The position numbers were made by a program, and so were the translations under genes. This document shows positions 7,443 to 10,387 of a stretch of DNA of 10,387 nt, one piece after another; the first letter of the stretch is position 1; every line of letters begins with the position of its first letter. The notes beneath the pieces were generated by a model. The model did not search any database. It saw nothing but the letters and a program-made list of their open reading frames with translations, and was not told the origin of the DNA. The DNA is from Pseudomonadota bacterium (lineage in GTDB: Bacteria; Desulfobacterota; Syntrophia; Syntrophales; JADFWA01), in NCBI GenBank assembly GCA_030610915.1, contig JAUWQS010000034.1:1-10387 (forward strand). The letters are read 5' to 3'.

Positions 7443-9703
7443 GTAAGAATATCAGGATGTAAATTATGATAACGAAGATTACAATGAATGATGTTGCCAG
7501 TTATAAAGCTCCCACTACTTTGGAGACGGATAAAAAAGTTAATCTGATTTATGGGCTCAATGGAACTGGTAAAAGCGTTCTTTCAAACTATTTATACGAG
7601 AAGGAAAACACTGGTTTTTCCAGTTGTAATATTGAAGGGCTAAACAATGAAGACATCCTTGTTTATAATCAGAAATTTATTCAAGACTATTTCTATGAAC
7701 CTGATAATCTGAAAGGGATTTTTACTCTATCTAAGGAGAATAAAGAAGCCGAAGAAAAAATAAAGAATGCACAAAAAGAATTTGATGATCTTGAAACTGT
7801 TAAGCAAGATAAGGACACTAAAAAAGAAGAATTTGAGAATGAATTAAAAAAGAAAAAACAAAATGCTGAAAATAAAACTTGGGATATAAAAACTGAATAT
7901 ACCGGTGGCGACAGAGTATTGGAATTTTGTCTTGAAAATCTAAAGGGCAAAAAGGAGACCTTATTTAATCATATATCAGTGCTTAAAAAGCCTCAAACAA
8001 ATCCAAATAAAACGACAGAACAATTAAAAAAAGAAGTGGAGGCAATTCAGGGAGATACTGCAAAAAAATATGACTTATTACCACAAATTATTTTTCCCGC
8101 TCAGGGTGAAGAAGAAAATCAGATTTTAAAGAAAAATATTGTTGGAAATGAGAACAGTACAGTATCTGCATTAATAAACAAGCTACAAAACTCAGACTGG
8201 GTAAAAGAGGGCTTGCAGTATCTACCAAAGAAGATTGAAGACAGTGGTGAACAGTGTCCTTTTTGTCAAAAAAATACTGTAACGAAATCACTTCTTGAAG
8301 ATATTCAGGCGTTCTTTGATGAGACCTATGAAAATGATGTTAAAGAATTAAAAAGTCTTCTTTCTTCTTATGAAACCTCTATTGACAAACTCCATAAAAA
8401 AGAAACATATGAATCAAATCCCTATGTTGTTGAAAAGAAAAGCGAGTTTGAAAACCTTTATAATGCAGTGGTACAACTACTATTCAAAAATAAAACACAA
8501 ATAGAAGATAAAATAAAAACGCCAAGCAAAAAAATAACTTTAGTGAATTCTGATACAGTTATAAACAACTTTAATCAATTTATTAAAGAAACAAACAAGA
8601 AAATAACTGCGCATAACAGCAAGATTGATAATAAAGAAGCGTCTATCAAGGATATTAAAAATCGATTTTGGGATTTAATGCGCTGGAACTATGATCAGAC
8701 TATTTCAGCCTATCAAAAAGACAAAAACGAGATTGAAAAAAAGATTGCAGATATAAAAAAGGAATTGGACGCAACTGAAAAATCCATATACTCTAAAAAA
8801 CAAATTGTTGCTGAACAGCAGAAAAAAACCGTAAACATTGAAAAATCAATTACATTTATAAATAATGTGTTAGCGGAATTAGGTTTAGATGACTTCCATT
8901 TAGAAAAACAGGCTGACAATCTTTATAAAATAGTCAGAGTTGGGCAGGATTCAGATACTTTTCAAACTCTAAGTGAGGGTGAAAAGATGATAATAAGTTT
9001 TCTCTATTTTCTTGAGATGTGCAGAGGCAAAAAGAGTGCTGATGATGTAAGTGGGAAAAAGATAATTGTAATTGATGACCCGATTTCAAGTTTGTCACAT
9101 GTTTTTATTTTCAATATTGGTCAGCTAATAAAAAAAGAGTTTCTGTTTTCAGATAAATACGAACAAGTTTTTCTTCTTACACATAGTCTCTATTTTTTCT
9201 ACGAGCTTACAGATACAAATCATGAACGACGGAAAAAGAATCAAATGTTATTCAGAATGATAAAAAATTATGACGGTAGCAAAATTCTTGATATGAAATA
9301 TGAGGAAATACAAAATGATTATCATTCTTACTGGCAAATAATTAAGGATGATAAGCAACCGCCTGCTTTAATTGCAAATTGTATGCGTAATATTATTGAG
9401 TATTTCTTCAATTTTATTGAGAAGAAAGACTTGAATAATGTGTTCCAAAAACCTGAATTACAAGATAATAAATATCAAGCTTTTTGCAGATATGTTAATC
9501 GTGAATCTCACTCCCTTGGGCAAAACATCTTTGATTATAAGGAATTTGATTATAGCAATTTCAAGGAAGCTCTAGGCTTGGTTTTTCAAGAAAGCGGCTA
9601 CAAAGCACATTATGATGAAATGATGAAACAATGAAAAACACATAACAAAAAAATGCACCTGACATTTTTCCGCTTCGCTCCAAAATGCAGGTGATTTTAG
9701 TCG
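7437..9703 (+). mobile_element. candidate integron gene cassette carrying rloC
   Basis: The segment runs from the GTTATGT core upstream of rloC to the GTTATGC core at the end of the attC-like hairpin. It holds one gene on the plus strand, with 23 bases between core and start codon and a few bases between stop codon and attC, as in integron cassettes. A divergent integrase remnant and outward promoter lie upstream. The insert is much richer in A/T than the ATPase-PglZ operon, which fits separate acquisition. The boundaries are inferred from core-site matches. Confidence 0.45.
7466..9634 (+). CDS. rloC: RloC/PrrC-like anticodon nuclease with ABC-type ATPase (AAA_13 family)
   Basis: A 722-residue cytoplasmic protein. 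Walker A is GLNGTGKS (30-37); the ABC signature LSEGEK is at 502-507; Walker B ends at Asp537-Asp538 and runs into DPISSL; a switch His573 follows in LLTHS. Between the ATPase halves are lysine/glutamate-rich coiled coils (about 84-145 and 385-470) with a zinc-hook motif CPFC (264-267), as in RloC and Rad50. The C-terminal domain carries Arg641-x-x-x-Glu645 and His682, matching in order and rough spacing the R-E-H triad of PrrC. Arg675-x6-His682 also fits the HEPN RNase pattern. The family cleaves tRNA anticodons when phage or DNA damage is sensed. Size favours RloC (700-800 aa) over PrrC (about 400), and no type I restriction genes flank it. A weak AGGAT lies upstream of the ATG. The gene is very A/T-rich. 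A related AAA_13 defence ATPase with another effector is the alternative. Confidence 0.75.
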   Translation: MITKITMNDVASYKAPTTLETDKKVNLIYGLNGTGKSVLSNYLYEKENTGFSSCNIEGLNNEDILVYNQKFIQDYFYEPDNLKGIFTLSKENKEAEEKIKNAQKEFDDLETVKQDKDTKKEEFENELKKKKQNAENKTWDIKTEYTGGDRVLEFCLENLKGKKETLFNHISVLKKPQTNPNKTTEQLKKEVEAIQGDTAKKYDLLPQIIFPAQGEEENQILKKNIVGNENSTVSALINKLQNSDWVKEGLQYLPKKIEDSGEQCPFCQKNTVTKSLLEDIQAFFDETYENDVKELKSLLSSYETSIDKLHKKETYESNPYVVEKKSEFENLYNAVVQLLFKNKTQIEDKIKTPSKKITLVNSDTVINNFNQFIKETNKKITAHNSKIDNKEASIKDIKNRFWDLMRWNYDQTISAYQKDKNEIEKKIADIKKELDATEKSIYSKKQIVAEQQKKTVNIEKSITFINNVLAELGLDDFHLEKQADNLYKIVRVGQDSDTFQTLSEGEKMIISFLYFLEMCRGKKSADDVSGKKIIVIDDPISSLSHVFIFNIGQLIKKEFLFSDKYEQVFLLTHSLYFFYELTDTNHERRKKNQMLFRMIKNYDGSKILDMKYEEIQNDYHSYWQIIKDDKQPPALIANCMRNIIEYFFNFIEKKDLNNVFQKPELQDNKYQAFCRYVNRESHSLGQNIFDYKEFDYSNFKEALGLVFQESGYKAHYDEMMKQ

Positions 9704-9709
9704 TTATGC
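9640..9709 (+). other. attC-like integron recombination site
   Basis: It starts six bases after the rloC stop. CATAAC (9641-9646) pairs with GTTATG (9703-9708) as R''/R' boxes. CACCTG (9656-9661) pairs with CAGGTG (9688-9693) and CATTTT (9663-9668) with AAAATG (9682-9687). A single unpaired base, A9662, lies on the left arm, where attC sites carry an extrahelical base. A/T-rich unpaired spacers separate the two box pairs. The loop TCCGCTTCGCTCC (9669-9681) is the variable terminal structure. Length (70 bases) and organisation are those of attC. It lacks a U-tract, so it is not a simple terminator. Confidence 0.65.
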
Positions 9710-9729
9710 ATGACGAAAATCCGCTCTGA

Positions 9730-9758
9730 TTGTCAAACGTTGGTGGCAATGGTATAGT
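9730..9758 (+). promoter_or_regulatory. sigma-70 promoter of the brnT operon
   Basis: TTGTCA (9730-9735, five of six) and TATAGT (9753-9758, five of six) are separated by 17 bases, and a TG one base before the -10 (9750-9751) makes it an extended -10. Transcription would start near 9765, leaving a leader of about 14 bases that contains the GGGGG ribosome site. It is the best promoter in the window. Confidence 0.65.
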
Positions 9759-9778
9759 GAAGCTCTGGGGGATGATGA

Positions 9779-10075
9779 ATGCTTCTGTTTGAGTGGGATC
9801 CGAACAAGGCGAAAGAAAATCTCGAAACCCATGGCGTTTCTTTTGACGAAGCAAGCTCGGCCTTTCGAGATACCTTGTCCCTGGCCATTTACGATCCCTT
9901 ACATTCCGAGGAAGAAGACAGGTTCATCTTGATCGGGAGCTCTCACAAAGACCGTCTTCTGGTAGTTGTTCACACGGAAAGGGGTGACAACATCAGGTTG
10001 ATTAGCGCAAGAAAGGCATCCCAAAAAGAGAGGAAGCAATATGAAGAGAATGCAAAAAGATCCGGACATGCTTGA
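9779..10075 (+). CDS. brnT: BrnT-family toxin
   Basis: A 98-residue type II toxin candidate, a ribosome-inhibiting RNase in the characterised BrnT family. The family signature FEWDPNKAKENLETHGVSF begins at residue 4, followed by a beta-rich core (RFILIG at 48-53, LLVVVHTE at 60-67) and the conserved tail IRLISARKASQKERKQYE (72-89), in which Arg73, Arg78 and the E-R-x-x-Y segment are typical. The length is normal for the family (about 90-95). The GGGGG run at 9767-9771, about seven bases ahead, selects this ATG. It lies directly behind an extended -10 promoter and overlaps its antitoxin by 35 bases, so the two are coupled. Toxin-antitoxin pairs are common cargo of integron arrays, but no attC is seen after this one. 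Confidence 0.85.
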   Translation: MLLFEWDPNKAKENLETHGVSFDEASSAFRDTLSLAIYDPLHSEEEDRFILIGSSHKDRLLVVVHTERGDNIRLISARKASQKERKQYEENAKRSGHA

Positions 10076-10250
10076 AGAATACGATTTTAGCAAAGGTATT
10101 CGGGGCAAGTACGCAAAGAGGTATGCGGAAGGAACGAACGTTATAGTCATCGAGCCAGACGTTGCGAAGGTTTTTCCTGACCATGATTCGGTAAATCAGG
10201 CATTGAGATCACTGGTGGAAATCATTAGAAGACAAAAGAAGCTTGCATAA
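10041..10250 (+). CDS. cognate antitoxin of the BrnT toxin
   Basis: A 69-residue protein whose start lies inside the toxin gene, with AGGA (10031-10034) six bases before the ATG. The N-terminal part holds EYDFSKGIRGKY (13-24), a motif of many small antitoxins paired with BrnT-like or HigB-like toxins. The second half (TNVIVIEPDVAKVFPDHDSVN, followed by ALRSLVEIIRR) has the strand-helix-helix look of a ribbon-helix-helix DNA-binding fold, which fits autorepression of the promoter at 9730-9758. It does not show the usual BrnA sequence clearly, so no symbol is given. A second in-frame Met (residue 4) could also be the start. Confidence 0.75.
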   Translation: MKRMQKDPDMLEEYDFSKGIRGKYAKRYAEGTNVIVIEPDVAKVFPDHDSVNQALRSLVEIIRRQKKLA

Positions 10251-10258
10251 TCGGGTAA

Positions 10259-10324
10259 GGGGGAGTTTCTCTCTCCCCCTCCCCCCAACACCCCGCATGC
10301 GGGTCCGCACGGGGCGTTTCCCCG
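10259..10324. repeat. cluster of G/C-rich hairpins after the toxin-antitoxin pair
   Basis: GGGGGAG (10259-10265) pairs with CTCCCCC (10273-10279). The perfect palindrome CCCGCATGCGGG lies at 10292-10303, and CGGGG (10310-10314) pairs with CCCCG (10320-10324). On the minus strand, CCCCG/CGGGG and TGCG/CGCA can stack with a two-base TG bulge. There is no T-run. The first stem might still slow transcription. The block may belong to a mobile element that extends past the window on the minus strand; this rests on resemblance only. Confidence 0.4.
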
Positions 10325-10330
10325 AGAGTT

Positions 10331-10387
10331 TTAGAACATGATCAGAATCCTGATTACATCCCAGGGCTGGCTACAATCAATACGCCG
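10331..10387 (-). CDS. possible C-terminal end of a minus-strand gene, cut by the window edge
   Basis: On the minus strand an open frame enters at the edge and ends at TAA (10333-10331) after 18 codons, reading RRIDCSQPWDVIRILIMF. It is too short for a family call. The G/C-rich hairpins just after its stop would suit the 3' region of a transposon or group II intron, but a chance frame of this length is quite likely. Confidence 0.15.
   Translation of the reverse strand, partial: RRIDCSQPWDVIRILIMF

Noticed and set aside
9656..9693. Hairpin after rloC read as an intrinsic terminator
   Set aside because: There is no U-tract after the stem. The bulged base, outer CATAAC/GTTATG pair and spacing fit attC better.

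Overview
The window looks like an accessory (defence) region of a Gram-negative environmental bacterium. Evidence is the BREX-related and integron genes, AGGA-type ribosome sites and moderate G+C in the long operon. I cannot fix the phylum; a Desulfobacterota- or Nitrospirota-like host is only a guess.

Layout. (1) 1-339: A/T-rich leader with no gene. (2) 340-6638: a translationally coupled two-gene operon. It holds a TPR protein and a 1749-residue protein with an N-terminal P-loop ATPase module of the BrxC/PglY/DUF6079 kind and a C-terminal PglZ-type alkaline-phosphatase-fold domain in the same chain. In known BREX systems these two activities sit in separate proteins beside a methyltransferase, and none is visible here. 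This is the strongest candidate for an undescribed system. (3) 6639-7465: a long gene-free stretch with a 184-bp nested inverted repeat (MITE-like), the broken 5' end of an integron integrase gene on the minus strand (7080-7184), a cassette-promoter-like -35/-10 pair reading out of it, a four-copy 9-bp tandem repeat and two hairpins. It ends in a GTTATGT core site. (4) 7466-9634: a very A/T-rich RloC/PrrC-like ABC-ATPase/anticodon-nuclease gene, followed directly by an attC-like imperfect hairpin (9640-9709) ending in GTTATGC. (5) 9730-10250: a BrnT-family toxin and its overlapping antitoxin gene behind a good sigma-70 promoter. (6) 10251-10387: G/C-rich hairpins and possibly the tail of a minus-strand gene.

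Together the order (divergent intI remnant, cassette promoter, core site, gene, attC, toxin-antitoxin pair) reads as a decayed integron whose leading cassette carries an anticodon nuclease, next to a compact BREX-like two-gene operon. Anticodon nucleases, toxin-antitoxin pairs and BREX-like ATPase/PglZ proteins are all abortive or anti-phage functions, so a defence island is the simplest reading. Function of the two-gene operon is inferred from domain content only.
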